Positions 24,290-33,233 of a DNA stretch of 64,000 nt are shown piece after piece. Below the pieces are notes generated by a model. The model had not been told where the DNA came from. It worked only from the letters and a program-made list of their open reading frames with translations, and did no database searches. The position numbers and the translations under genes were made by a program. The stretch comes from Paenarthrobacter nitroguajacolicus (GTDB lineage: Bacteria > Actinomycetota > Actinomycetes > Actinomycetales > Micrococcaceae), in the NCBI RefSeq assembly GCF_029952445.1, contig NZ_JAQPPK010000026.1:1-64000 (forward strand), written 5' to 3'. The stretch's first letter is position 1; the number at the start of each line of letters is the position of its first letter.

Positions 24290-24394
24290 GGCGAGTTCGC
24301 GGGAACATTGCGAGCTCGCAGGGAAGCTTCCAACGAATTGGCCGCTTTCCCGCGAAGTCGGCGTTGCCTTGGCCGGTTTCCAGCGAACTCGGCG
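24290..24394. repeat. Cluster of five degenerate 16-17-bp repeats in both orientations
   Basis: Units at 24290-24305 and 24309-24325 (GCGAG..CGC.GGGAA) and, inverted, at 24328-24344, 24347-24363 and 24378-24394 (TTCC..CGAA.T.G.CG). The outer units can pair into hairpins. The cluster fills the space between umuD's promoter and the 3' end of the next gene. It could serve as a terminator or a REP-like element. Confidence 0.5.
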
Positions 24395-24411
24395 CTGCGT
24401 ACCAGCGTCCC

Positions 24412-25005
24412 CTAGCCCACCCTGTAGCGGAGGTGGGAGACCAGGCTGGTTCCACGGACCTCCAATGGCTCCAACTTCAGTTCTCCCACGCCGTCCAACA
24501 AGCGTTCGCCACCGCCCAGAACCACCGGGGCTACGTGGAGCCGCAACTCATCGATCAAGCCGGCAGACAAGAACTGCCTTGCAGTGGAAGCACCACCGGC
24601 GATGGCAACGTTCTTCCCGCCCGCAGCTTCCTTGGCGCGGGACAGAACGGTCTCGATGTCGTCGTTGACGAAGTGGAACGTAGTACCGCCGTCCATCACC
24701 ATGGGCTCATGCGCGTGGGACGTCAGCACGAAAACCGGGGCGTGGTAGGGCGGTTCTTCGCCCCACCAGCCGCGCCACTCTTCGTCCCACAGCCCATCTC
24801 CTGGTCCGGCGAACATGTTCCGGCCCATGATGTAGGCACCGGCTTCGAGGATGCCGGCCACCTCTGCTTCGTTGATATCCCGTTCTTTGAATTGCCAGCG
24901 GTGCAAGTTCTCTCCGCCTTCACCGAGCGGTTGTTCCATGCTCTGGTTGGGTCCGGCCACAAAGCCGTCAAGGGACACAGTGAGGTCACACGTAACTCGG
25001 GTCAT
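24412..25005 (-). CDS. Dihydrofolate-reductase-fold protein (RibD C-terminal domain family)
   Basis: 197 residues of the small RibD-C/DHFR-like family: DLTVSLDGFVAGPNQS near the N-terminus, YIMGRNMF near 58, VFVLTSHAHE near 92, NVAIAGGASTARQFLSAGLIDELRLHVAPVVLGGG from about 130. These proteins bind NADPH and reduce various small substrates; the true substrate is unknown for most. ATG 25005 is used; AGGA lies upstream. Longer frames beyond it do not look coding. It is transcribed alone or after the SDR gene, which ends 49 bp upstream. Confidence 0.82.
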   Translation of the reverse strand: MTRVTCDLTVSLDGFVAGPNQSMEQPLGEGGENLHRWQFKERDINEAEVAGILEAGAYIMGRNMFAGPGDGLWDEEWRGWWGEEPPYHAPVFVLTSHAHEPMVMDGGTTFHFVNDDIETVLSRAKEAAGGKNVAIAGGASTARQFLSAGLIDELRLHVAPVVLGGGERLLDGVGELKLEPLEVRGTSLVSHLRYRVG

Positions 25006-25054
25006 GCGCCCATCCTGCCATTGCCGCGGGCTGCACGGCCAGACCCTTCGACCC

Positions 25055-25831
25055 TCACGAGACGTTGAAGCCGCCGTTGCTGTGCAGGACCTGGCCATTG
25101 ATCCACGATCCCGCGTCCGAGAAGAGGAACCGCACCAGCCCGGCCGCATCCGCAGGTGTGCCCAAGCGTCCCGCAGGAGTCGCCCCTGTGGCCCAGTCCC
25201 GCACGTCGTCGTCCATCCAGCCCGTGTCAATCGGCCCCGGGTTGATCACGTTCGCACGCACTCCGGCGTCACCGAGTTCGACGGCGGCCGCCTTTACGAT
25301 CCGGTCCAGGGCACCTTTGCTCGCACCGTATGGCAGGTTGTGGACCGTGTGATCACTGGTCAATGCCACAATCCGGCCGCCAACCGTGCCCGAAGGAACG
25401 ACCGGGAGCTGCCCTGCAAATGCCTTGATGAGCAGCCACGGAGCCCGCGCGTTCACGGCGAAATGACGGTCCCAGCTTTCCACGGACGTTGTGAGGACGC
25501 TGCTGTCCACAGATTCGCAGTGCGACATGACCAGCCCGGTCACGGGCCCCAGGCTACGGCCCGCCTCGATCAGCGCAGCAGGGACGGCCGGGTCGCTGAG
25601 GTCGCCAGGAACGAGTTCGACGGCGACGCCAGCCGCGCGGCATTCGGCGGCTATGGCGCTGGCGTCGTCGGGGGACCCTTCAAGGCCAAGCCGGTCGTCG
25701 TAGGGTTTCCAATGGTTCAGGACAAGGGACCAACCGTCTGTTGCGAGCCCCACGGCCAAGGCCGCCCCAATGGAGCGGCGCCTTCCAACGCCTGTGAGAA
25801 CCGCTACCTTCGGTGCTTTTTCCAACGTCAT
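25055..25831 (-). CDS. Short-chain dehydrogenase/reductase
   Basis: 258 residues with a Rossmann fold. The cofactor loop is a variant (VAVLTGVGRRRSIGAALA, where TGxxxGIG is usual), and the active site YGASKGAL with an upstream Ser in VALTSDHT is intact. The end INGQVLHSNGGF is typical of FabG-like SDRs. The Arg-rich cofactor loop hints at NADP. Substrate unknown. The ATG has a TAGGGT hexamer 7 nt upstream and no ribosome site, so a leaderless mRNA is predicted. It diverges from a small DUF1579-like gene. Confidence 0.85.
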   Translation of the reverse strand: MTLEKAPKVAVLTGVGRRRSIGAALAVGLATDGWSLVLNHWKPYDDRLGLEGSPDDASAIAAECRAAGVAVELVPGDLSDPAVPAALIEAGRSLGPVTGLVMSHCESVDSSVLTTSVESWDRHFAVNARAPWLLIKAFAGQLPVVPSGTVGGRIVALTSDHTVHNLPYGASKGALDRIVKAAAVELGDAGVRANVINPGPIDTGWMDDDVRDWATGATPAGRLGTPADAAGLVRFLFSDAGSWINGQVLHSNGGFNVS

Positions 25832-25837
25832 GTTCAG

Positions 25838-25843
25838 ACCCTA
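25838..25843 (-). promoter_or_regulatory. -10 box (TAGGGT) of a predicted leaderless SDR transcript
   Basis: On the minus strand TAGGGT ends 7 nt before the ATG at 25831. No Shine-Dalgarno sequence is present. Confidence 0.45.
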
Positions 25844-25919
25844 TGCGGCTTTTGGCCCTATGCACTGTATCCGGCGGGTCCTACGCTGAAGCTGTCAACA
25901 CCTGCGAAAGAAGGCGGCC

Positions 25920-26351
25920 ATGGCACGGGAACCAGAACCCTCACTGGAGCAACTGAACATTCTTGTGGGCGAATGGCAGACCACCATCCCCAGCGCGGAA
26001 ACACGGGGTCGGACAACTTTCGAATGGCTGGAAGGTGGCGGCTTCCTGATCCAGCGCTCCACAGTCGAAAGGCCGGAGTATCCCAACGCCGTCAGCATCA
26101 TAGGTGCCACCGGATCGGACGGGGCATTCCAGCAGCACTACTTCGACTCCCGCGGTGTTACCCGGATTTTCGACATGATGCTTCGGGACAACGTGTGGAC
26201 GCTTTTCAGGGACGGCCCGGATTGGCCGCAACGGTTCGTCGGCCATATCAGCGGGGACGGCAACACCATCAACGCCCGTCTGGAACGGGGAAACTATCCG
26301 GGCGGGCCGCTGGAGCACGACTTCGACATGGTGTACTCGCGGATCGCCTGA
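25920..26351 (+). CDS. Small DUF1579-like protein, probable lipocalin-type fold
   Basis: 143 residues. The start LEQLNILVGEWQTTIPS, then FEWLEGGGFLIQRS and alternating short strands with Trp/Phe-rich ends, resembles DUF1579/THAP4-like beta-barrel proteins that bind small hydrophobic ligands. No catalytic motif is visible and no signal peptide. AAGAAGG lies ahead of the ATG. It stands alone, diverging from the SDR gene and 150 bp before the GMC operon. Function unknown. Confidence 0.7.
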   Translation: MAREPEPSLEQLNILVGEWQTTIPSAETRGRTTFEWLEGGGFLIQRSTVERPEYPNAVSIIGATGSDGAFQQHYFDSRGVTRIFDMMLRDNVWTLFRDGPDWPQRFVGHISGDGNTINARLERGNYPGGPLEHDFDMVYSRIA

Positions 26352-26501
26352 CCCCTGGCAGGAACAGCATTACTCCAGCTCATTTACAGATCCCTTGCCC
26401 GGTGGGAACATAAGGCCCATAGTCCGCGGAGGCAACGCCCGGCCACACCCGGCGCCCTCTGCCGCTGCCATGAAGTCAGCTCTCCTCTGAGAGGAACGGC
26501 C

Positions 26502-29192
26502 ATGGGTCGTCTGGGGACCGGGAAAAGTGGGGATGCAGGTCCTGAACCCACTGGTGATCCCCGACGCCACAGTATCCACAGCCTGAACAGCATCGAGAAA
26601 GTGGACGCGGTGGTGGTCGGCTCGGGCTTCGGCGGCTCGGTAGCGGCCCTGCGTCTTGCTGAAGCCGGACAGTCCGTGGTGCTGATGGAGCGCGGGAAAC
26701 CGTACCCGCCCGGGAGCTTTGCCCGCACGCCGTCGGAGATGGGTAAAAACTTCTGGGACCCGGACCGTGGCCTGTATGGACTCTTCGATGCGTGGACCTT
26801 CCGTGGAACGGAGGGCCTGGTATCCAGCGGACTTGGCGGCGGCTCACTGATCTACGCGAACGTGCTCCTGCGTAAGGACGAGAAGTGGTTCGTCAACGAA
26901 TCCCCCATCCCAGGGGGCGGCTACGAGAATTGGCCGTTCACGCGAGCAGACCTCGACCCCTACTACGACGCCGCCGAAGCCATGCTGGACCCCGTGCCCT
27001 ACCCCTACCAGGACACGGCCAAGACCATGGCCATGGAAAAGACAGCTGCGAACCTGGGACTTTCCATCACCCGGCCGCCCATCGCCGTCACGTTCTCCTC
27101 TGGACCAGACGCAGCACCGCGCACCAACCAAGCACTCCCGCTCCCCCACTACGGCAGTATCCACGGCCCCAACACCGTGCGGACCACCTGCACCCTCAGT
27201 GGTGAATGCGACATCGGCTGCAACGCCGGTGCCAAGAACACCCTGGACCACAACTACCTTTCGGCGGCGGCCTTCAAAGGTGCCGATGTCCGTACCTTCC
27301 ACGATGTCCGCGGCATTCGACCTCTCGCCCCGGGCAGTGGGGACGGCGGTTACGAAGTCCGCTACGTCATCCACCACCCCGATGGCCAGGGTGGGCTGCT
27401 CACCGAACGCATCATCCACTGCCGCCGGCTCATCCTTGGCGCGGGCACCTTCGGCAGCAACTTCCTGCTGCTCCGCAACCACGGTTCCCTGCCCGCGCTC
27501 AGCGACGCCCTGGGCACCCGCTTCAGCGGCAACGGCGACCTCCTGACGTTCATCATGGATGCCAAGACACCCCCAAGCAACGGCTCCCGGCCAGGTGTCC
27601 GGACGCTCTCCGGGAGCAAGGGACCGGTGATCACCACGGCCGTCAGGGTTCCGGATTCGAACGACGACGACGGCGATGGCCGGGGCTATTACGTGGAGGA
27701 CGCCGGGTATCCGGCCTTCATGAACTGGCTGATTGAAACGGCCCAGCTGAAGACCACGGTTAAACGAACTGCGAGGGTTGCCGGGCAGTTGTTCAAGGAC
27801 AGGCTGTTCGACGCCGGGCGGTCCAATGTCTCCGCGGACCTCGCCGCTGCCCTGGGAGACGGACGGTTGTCCTCCAGTTCCGTCCCATTGCTGGGCATGG
27901 GACGGGACATCCCCGACGGCGTCATGTCACTTCGCGACGGCAGGCTCGCCATCGCGTGGACCATGGCCACCTCTACCGGGTACTTTGGCCGGGTCCGCCA
28001 AACGATGTCCGAGATCGCCAAGGACCTGGACGGCGACTTCATCGACAACCCACTCTGGTGGGCCAAACGCGTCATCACCGTCCATCCGATCGGCGGCGCA
28101 CCCGCCGGCCGGCATCCAGGCGAGGCTGTCTGCGATCCGTACGGGGAAGTATTCGGTTATCCGGGGCTGTTCGTTGTGGACGGCGCGGCGATGCCAGGAC
28201 CGGTGGGCGCCAACCCATCGCTGACCATTGCTGCGTTCGCGGAACGCGCCTGCGCCCACATCGTCGAGGCCGACGACAAAGCCCGCCACAGGGACATCAA
28301 CCCCGGCGATGCCGCGCTGGCTCAGCCGACGATTCAGGCCACAACTCAAGCGACCGTCCAGGCAACAGTCCAGCGGGAGGCTGCCGGCGCCGTCGTCGAC
28401 GTCGGCGGGCTGGCTCCGCGTGCCCTGGCACCGGACGCCACCAAAGGCAAGGCCGCGCAGCCCGAACAGCCCGCGAGCGCGGTTGCTGAAGGGACGACGG
28501 CGCCCCGCAGCCTCGGGCTGCCAGACGATGCGGCGAAGGAAGCAACCTCGGTACGCTTCACCGAGCAGATGCACGGCTGGTTCAGCCCGGGTGTCACCGA
28601 TCCGGAGAAGGGCCGCAGCCTGGGCAGGGACCGGTCCCGGAAGATCATGTTCGAACTGACCATTACTGCAGAGGACGTTGAGGCGTTCGCCGCTGATCCC
28701 CGACACCCCGCAAAAGCGGAGGGGTACGTGCTGGCGGACTACTTCGGTGGCCGGATGCCGGTGGAGCGTGGATGGTTCAACCTGTTCGTGGCGGACGCGT
28801 CCGACGACGGCAGGCCGGCCAGGCGCATGCTGTACCGCTTGTGGTTGCGCGACCCTGGCGGCACGCCCTTGACGTTTACGGGCCACAAACTGATTCACAA
28901 CGAGGCCGGATTCGACCTCTGGCCGGATACCACCACGCTCTATGCGACCATCGTCCGGGGGCATGTTCCGCCGGACACTGAGGTGGGAGGCACTCAGGAC
29001 GGCAAGGTAGGGGCGGGAATCCTCTTTATCCGTCCCCTGGACTTCGCCAGGCAGCTGACCACGTTCCGGGCCGAGGGACCCGCTCCGGCCGCGGGGCTGC
29101 TGACGTTCGGGAAGCTGTTTGGCGGCGAGCTGTGGCGGGTCTACGGACGGATACCCGCACGCGTACCGTTTCCCCTCAAGCCGAAGCGATGA
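26502..29192 (+). CDS. GMC/cholesterol-oxidase-like flavoprotein with extra C-terminal domain
   Basis: 896 residues. The first 590 form a GMC oxidoreductase: FAD motif VVVGSGFGGSVAAL (37-50), GLVSSGLGGGSLIYANV near 107, and the C-terminal HPIGGAPAGRHPGEAV (about 527) and GANPSLTIAAFAERA motifs. It most resembles cholesterol-oxidase/sterol-oxidase relatives that oxidise a hydroxyl with FAD. A linker of about 80 residues (Ala/Gln/Thr repeats such as QATTQATVQ) leads to a 200-residue domain (about 690-896: FTEQMHGWFSPG..., FELTITAEDVEAFAADP, GYVLADYFGGRMPVERGWFNLF), which I do not recognise by name. There is no signal peptide. AGAGGA precedes the ATG. It is the first gene of a seven-gene operon joined by 4-nt overlaps. 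The substrate is unknown; a bulky lipid or sterol alcohol is inferred. Confidence 0.85.
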   Translation: MGRLGTGKSGDAGPEPTGDPRRHSIHSLNSIEKVDAVVVGSGFGGSVAALRLAEAGQSVVLMERGKPYPPGSFARTPSEMGKNFWDPDRGLYGLFDAWTFRGTEGLVSSGLGGGSLIYANVLLRKDEKWFVNESPIPGGGYENWPFTRADLDPYYDAAEAMLDPVPYPYQDTAKTMAMEKTAANLGLSITRPPIAVTFSSGPDAAPRTNQALPLPHYGSIHGPNTVRTTCTLSGECDIGCNAGAKNTLDHNYLSAAAFKGADVRTFHDVRGIRPLAPGSGDGGYEVRYVIHHPDGQGGLLTERIIHCRRLILGAGTFGSNFLLLRNHGSLPALSDALGTRFSGNGDLLTFIMDAKTPPSNGSRPGVRTLSGSKGPVITTAVRVPDSNDDDGDGRGYYVEDAGYPAFMNWLIETAQLKTTVKRTARVAGQLFKDRLFDAGRSNVSADLAAALGDGRLSSSSVPLLGMGRDIPDGVMSLRDGRLAIAWTMATSTGYFGRVRQTMSEIAKDLDGDFIDNPLWWAKRVITVHPIGGAPAGRHPGEAVCDPYGEVFGYPGLFVVDGAAMPGPVGANPSLTIAAFAERACAHIVEADDKARHRDINPGDAALAQPTIQATTQATVQATVQREAAGAVVDVGGLAPRALAPDATKGKAAQPEQPASAVAEGTTAPRSLGLPDDAAKEATSVRFTEQMHGWFSPGVTDPEKGRSLGRDRSRKIMFELTITAEDVEAFAADPRHPAKAEGYVLADYFGGRMPVERGWFNLFVADASDDGRPARRMLYRLWLRDPGGTPLTFTGHKLIHNEAGFDLWPDTTTLYATIVRGHVPPDTEVGGTQDGKVGAGILFIRPLDFARQLTTFRAEGPAPAAGLLTFGKLFGGELWRVYGRIPARVPFPLKPKR

Positions 29193-31213
29193 AGAGCCGG
29201 GAGCTCGCACAACACCACGCCGTTCTGGGCTTCACTCCCCGGACGGCGGTCCGTTGGCTCTCGCCAAAGTCGCTGGCGCGCACAGCACTGAAAGTCATGG
29301 CCGCCACCGTGTTCGCAGATTTTGGGGACAAACGTGAGCTGGAGGGAAGCTTCCCGGCGGATCAGCTGAGCCTGGACAGGCTGCCCGTACCGGGCCAACC
29401 GGCACAACCGTCGGTCAGGGGGCGCGGCCTGCCGGATCCCGCTGCCCTGGACAGGGACGGTTCAGCCCGCCAGGACACGGACGCCCCGAACAAAAATGGC
29501 ACAGGACAGACCACTGAATTGTGGCTCGATTTCGCGGCAGATCTCGGCGACGGATTTGATGCCACCTACACAGTTGCCTCCCTGCTGGCCGAGGAGTCGC
29601 TCAGCGTGGGGGGCTTTGACCTGCCGAGGGGCCATGTCCTGGTCCTGGGTGGTGACGAGGTCTACCCCGTGGCCTCGCCGGCCGGATATGAGGACCGGAT
29701 GGTTGGGCCCTACCGGATGGCGTTGCCCCCACGCGGACCACAGGGACCACACGGCGAGGCGCCTGTCATGCTGGCCCTCCCCGGAAACCACGATTGGTAC
29801 GACGGCTTGACCTCCTTCATCCGGATCTTCACCCGCCAACGGACCATCGGCCAGTGGCGGACCATCCAGACACGCAGCTACTTTGGCCTGCGACTCACCG
29901 GCCAAGCTCCAACCCCGGGCCACAGCGGCACACCGGGGTGGTGGCTCCTGGGCCTGGACAGCCAGCTGGGGCAATACATCGACGAGCCACAGCTGGACTA
30001 CTTCTACCGCAATGTCACCTCGCAGCTGCAGCCCGGAGACGCGATCATCCTCTGCGTAGCCGCCCCTTTCTGGGTCAAAGGGAGCGATGAATTCCGGCAA
30101 GTCGGCTTCTTTGAGCAGGACTACCTGCACCGCCGCTTCAATCCGGAAACGCAGTTGTTCGAAGCGACGGGGGCAAACGTCCGGCTCTGGCTCACCGGTG
30201 ACCTCCACCATTACTCCCGGTACGAGCAAGACACCTCCGGGGCCGCGCCAGGGAAAACCCAGCTCATCACCTGCGGGCTCGGCGGAGCATACTTATCGGA
30301 CGCACACTGGCTGCCGGACCAGATCGTCCTTCCCGCACCCGCAGGCCCAGGCACGTCATCCACAGCTCCCGGGCACCACCAGGTATCAAACCGCCGCTTC
30401 ATCCGCACCCCCACCATCTATCCGGACCAGTCCGACTCACGCCTCCTTGGACCACGTCTGGCCAACCCCCTCTCGCTGTCATGGCTGCCGGTGCGAAATC
30501 CGGGCTTCGGGGTCTCCATGGGTTTGGTCCATGTGGTTGCCGCACTGACAGTTTGGACCGTGTTCAGCGCCTTCCGCGGTGACTCGTTCGTGGGCAGCCT
30601 CCGGGGACTCACCCACGGAAACACCCCGCTCCTGCTCGCAGCACTAATCCTCGCCATGCCGCTGCTCCTGGGCCTGACCGCCCTTGCAGCCCGGGCCTTT
30701 CGCATCGCCACGGCCGGGATCGTCGTCTTCGCCCGGGGAGCGCTCTACCAGCTGTCCGCGCTCGCCGTGAGCGCCGGCGTCGTCATCCTTGTACCGTGGC
30801 CCGGCAGTTGGCCGGACATCGTGGTGGTGCTGCTGGCGCTCGCCCTGGTGGATGTGGGCGGCTGGGTGCTGGGCAGCGAAGCATTCGCTCTGTTCATCCT
30901 GGCCACTCCCAGCGGCGAAGTGTCCACGTGGCGGATGTCCGGACAATCCATCGAGGACCACAAGGGCTTCCTCCGCCTCCACTTGGCCACGGACGGCTCA
31001 CTCACTGTCTACCCCCTGGCGGTGGACACCATCTGCCGCGACTGGCGTCTGGAGGAGGACGACGACGACGGCGCGCGGCTGGTTCCCGAAACCGGCCTTC
31101 CGGCCATACGGCTGCTTGAACAGCCCATCACCATCCCACAGGCCATCACCACTGCACAGGCCATCACCACTGCACAGGCCATCACCATCCCACAGAAGGG
31201 AAGCGCACCATGA
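29189..31213 (+). CDS. Calcineurin-like metallophosphoesterase with C-terminal membrane domain
   Basis: About 674 residues. The metal-binding motifs of the metallophosphoesterase fold are seen as GGDEVYP near 152, GNHDWYDG near 198 and GDLHHYSRY near 337. The first conserved D-x-H is less clear. From about 444 to 590 there are four or more hydrophobic spans, so the catalytic part is probably held at the membrane. The C-terminus carries four 6-residue repeats (AITTAQ/AITIPQ). The ATG overlaps the GMC stop (ATGA); an earlier in-frame start would overlap by 60 bp. The substrate (phospholipid, nucleotide or phosphorylated intermediate of the operon) cannot be told. Confidence 0.8.
   Translation: MKSRELAQHHAVLGFTPRTAVRWLSPKSLARTALKVMAATVFADFGDKRELEGSFPADQLSLDRLPVPGQPAQPSVRGRGLPDPAALDRDGSARQDTDAPNKNGTGQTTELWLDFAADLGDGFDATYTVASLLAEESLSVGGFDLPRGHVLVLGGDEVYPVASPAGYEDRMVGPYRMALPPRGPQGPHGEAPVMLALPGNHDWYDGLTSFIRIFTRQRTIGQWRTIQTRSYFGLRLTGQAPTPGHSGTPGWWLLGLDSQLGQYIDEPQLDYFYRNVTSQLQPGDAIILCVAAPFWVKGSDEFRQVGFFEQDYLHRRFNPETQLFEATGANVRLWLTGDLHHYSRYEQDTSGAAPGKTQLITCGLGGAYLSDAHWLPDQIVLPAPAGPGTSSTAPGHHQVSNRRFIRTPTIYPDQSDSRLLGPRLANPLSLSWLPVRNPGFGVSMGLVHVVAALTVWTVFSAFRGDSFVGSLRGLTHGNTPLLLAALILAMPLLLGLTALAARAFRIATAGIVVFARGALYQLSALAVSAGVVILVPWPGSWPDIVVVLLALALVDVGGWVLGSEAFALFILATPSGEVSTWRMSGQSIEDHKGFLRLHLATDGSLTVYPLAVDTICRDWRLEEDDDDGARLVPETGLPAIRLLEQPITIPQAITTAQAITTAQAITIPQKGSAP
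31123..31194 (+). repeat. Four 18-bp tandem repeats inside the metallophosphoesterase gene
   Basis: Units at 31123, 31141, 31159 and 31177 of the form GGCCATCACCACTGCACA or GGCCATCACCATCCCACA. They encode a hexapeptide repeat at the extreme C-terminus and end 16 bp before the next start, so copy-number change would alter only the tail. Confidence 0.85.
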
Positions 31214-32265
31214 TCATCACCCGTGCCGAGCACCGGACCGAGGTCATCCCGTTCCGTGCCCGGGACAACACCCCGCTAAGCCTGGTCCATGTCACCTCGC
31301 CCGTGGAACCCGGCAAAGGACCTGTGCTGCTGGTCCACGGCTCCGGAGTCAGGGCCGAACTGTTCCGGCCACCGGTAAGGACCACCCTGGTTGACGTTCT
31401 CCTGGAGGACGGTTGGGACGTGTGGATGCTCAATTGGCGGGCATCGATCGACCTCGATCCGTTGTCCTGGACCCTTGCCGACGCCGCCGTGTACGACCAC
31501 CCCGCCGCCGTCGAACACGTCCTTAACGCAACCGGTGCAGAGACGATGAAGGCCGTGATCCACTGCCAGGGGTCGACGTCGTTCACTATGTCCGCCGTCG
31601 CCGGACTGCTCCCGCAAGTGGACACCATCGTCTCCAACGCGGTATCGCTGCACCCGGTGGTGCCGCCCTTCTCGCGACTGAAGATCGATTACCTCACCCC
31701 GGTGGTAAAAGTCTTCACCCCTTACCTCTCGCCGGCCTGGGGCTATAAATCGCAGGGCTACTTCACGCGGGCCATCCGCGGCCTGGTCAAAGCCACCCAC
31801 CACGAGTGCGACAACACCGTGTGCAAAATGGTCAGCTTCACCTACGGCAGCGGCCGGCCCGCCCTCTGGTCCCATGAAAACCTCGACGACGCCACCCACC
31901 AGTGGCTCAGCGGCGAATTCGCGGAGGTGCCGGTGACGTTCTTCGAAGAAATGGGCCGCAGCATCAAGGCCGGGCACATGGTGGCCGCCGGCCACCACCC
32001 CGAACTGCCCGGGAACCTCGTGGCCGAAGCTCCCCAAACGGACGCCCGGTTCGCCTTCATAGCGGGCCTGGACAACCGCTGCTTCCTCCCCGAAAGCCAG
32101 CAACGCAGCTTCGACTTCTTCCGCAAACACCGTCCTGGCAAAGACTCGCTCCACCTCATCCCCGGCTATGGCCACCTCGACGTCTTCTTCGGCGACCACG
32201 CCTGGCAGGACACGTTTCCCGTCATCGTCCAGGAGCTGAACGGAACCAAGGAACCGACCCCATGA
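31210..32265 (+). CDS. Alpha/beta hydrolase with likely Cys nucleophile
   Basis: 351 residues with an alpha/beta hydrolase fold. VLLVHGSGVRAE near 36-47 is the HG oxyanion strand. The nucleophile elbow reads IHCQGST: Cys119 occupies the place of the usual Ser in Sm-x-Nu-x-Sm, as in dienelactone hydrolase. The acid is probably Asp288 in AGLDNRC and the base His322 in GYGHLDVFFG. A lid region rich in aromatics lies at about 150-240. It would hydrolyse an ester, lactone or thioester made in the operon. ATG overlaps the previous stop by 4 nt and its own stop overlaps the next ATG by 4 nt. Confidence 0.83.
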   Translation: MIITRAEHRTEVIPFRARDNTPLSLVHVTSPVEPGKGPVLLVHGSGVRAELFRPPVRTTLVDVLLEDGWDVWMLNWRASIDLDPLSWTLADAAVYDHPAAVEHVLNATGAETMKAVIHCQGSTSFTMSAVAGLLPQVDTIVSNAVSLHPVVPPFSRLKIDYLTPVVKVFTPYLSPAWGYKSQGYFTRAIRGLVKATHHECDNTVCKMVSFTYGSGRPALWSHENLDDATHQWLSGEFAEVPVTFFEEMGRSIKAGHMVAAGHHPELPGNLVAEAPQTDARFAFIAGLDNRCFLPESQQRSFDFFRKHRPGKDSLHLIPGYGHLDVFFGDHAWQDTFPVIVQELNGTKEPTP

Positions 32266-33233
32266 AAACGCTCACCCAGCTGCTCACTCCCCTGCTCAAA
32301 GTGATGCCCTCCCCGGTTCCCAGCAGGCAGGAACGCCTACGGGGCCAGCACGCCTTCGCCGATGGAATCAAATACGTGATGCCGGTCAATTCCGACGATT
32401 CACCCGTACTGATGGCAGCCTTTCCCATCAACAAACGCGCAGCGGCTGCAGTCCTGCCCGGTTCCGAGATGCGACCCTTCAGCCTGGGCGGCAAAGGGCT
32501 GCTGGTAGTGACAGTGGTCAACTACAAATCCACGGATATCGGCAAGTACATCGAATACTCCCTTGCCATCGCCATCACCCATGGCAGCAGACCGGCGCCG
32601 CCACTCCTGCCATTGCTTTTCCAGAAGACGTTCAAGCTGGGCCAGTTCGTGGTGGACCTGCCTGTCAGCACCGAAGTCTCTGTCAAGGGCGGCAAGGGAA
32701 TCTGGGGAATGCCCAAGCACCAGGCCAACCTCGACTTCGTGGTGACGGACTCCACCGTGTCCGCGCTGTACGAGAAAGACGGCCAACTGGGCTGCTACAT
32801 CGAAATCGAACGGCCCGAACCGACAAATCTGCCCCTCAAACTTGCGGCGTCCAACTACTGCGTCTTCCGCAACATGCTCTGGAAATCGGACATTTACTTC
32901 GAAGCCACCGGAGACATCGCACTGGGAGCACAAGCAAAGGCGCGCCTCATCCTGGGCGACGTGCCCGGCGTCGAACCCCTCAAGGAACTGCAGGTGGAAA
33001 GCAAACCGGTCTTTACCGCGTGGCTACCGCAGGCACACGGCGTCCTGGATGACCATTACGAAGCCTGGTTCCTCACCGCTCCCACCCAGCTCGAAGCCGT
33101 GGCACTCCGTGGCGGCGACATGCTGGACAGTGTGACGGACCTCGGGCAAGGACAGGAATGGCTGGCTCCTCCGGACCGCAGCCGGATACCCGGTGCCGGA
33201 ACAAGCGTGAACCCCGGCGGCGGCACGCCATGA
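32262..33233 (+). CDS. Acetoacetate decarboxylase family protein
   Basis: 323 residues. The central block VSTEVSVKGGKGIWGMPKHQANLDF near 137-161 is typical of the acetoacetate-decarboxylase family, in which a lysine forms a Schiff base with a beta-keto acid; Lys152 in GMPKH is the nearest candidate. Later strands (GCYIEIERP, FRNMLWKSDIYFEATGDIALG) fit the beta-cone fold. Many family members are not true decarboxylases and act as aldolase-dehydratases or are uncharacterised. The ATG in the ATGA overlap is chosen. A beta-keto product of the GMC oxidase would be a fitting substrate, but this is inference. Confidence 0.8.
   Translation: MKTLTQLLTPLLKVMPSPVPSRQERLRGQHAFADGIKYVMPVNSDDSPVLMAAFPINKRAAAAVLPGSEMRPFSLGGKGLLVVTVVNYKSTDIGKYIEYSLAIAITHGSRPAPPLLPLLFQKTFKLGQFVVDLPVSTEVSVKGGKGIWGMPKHQANLDFVVTDSTVSALYEKDGQLGCYIEIERPEPTNLPLKLAASNYCVFRNMLWKSDIYFEATGDIALGAQAKARLILGDVPGVEPLKELQVESKPVFTAWLPQAHGVLDDHYEAWFLTAPTQLEAVALRGGDMLDSVTDLGQGQEWLAPPDRSRIPGAGTSVNPGGGTP

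Noticed and set aside
25006..25230. N-terminal extension of the DHFR-like gene to 25230
   Set aside because: It overlaps the end of the SDR gene, and the family normally begins at the MTRVTCDLTVSLDG segment.
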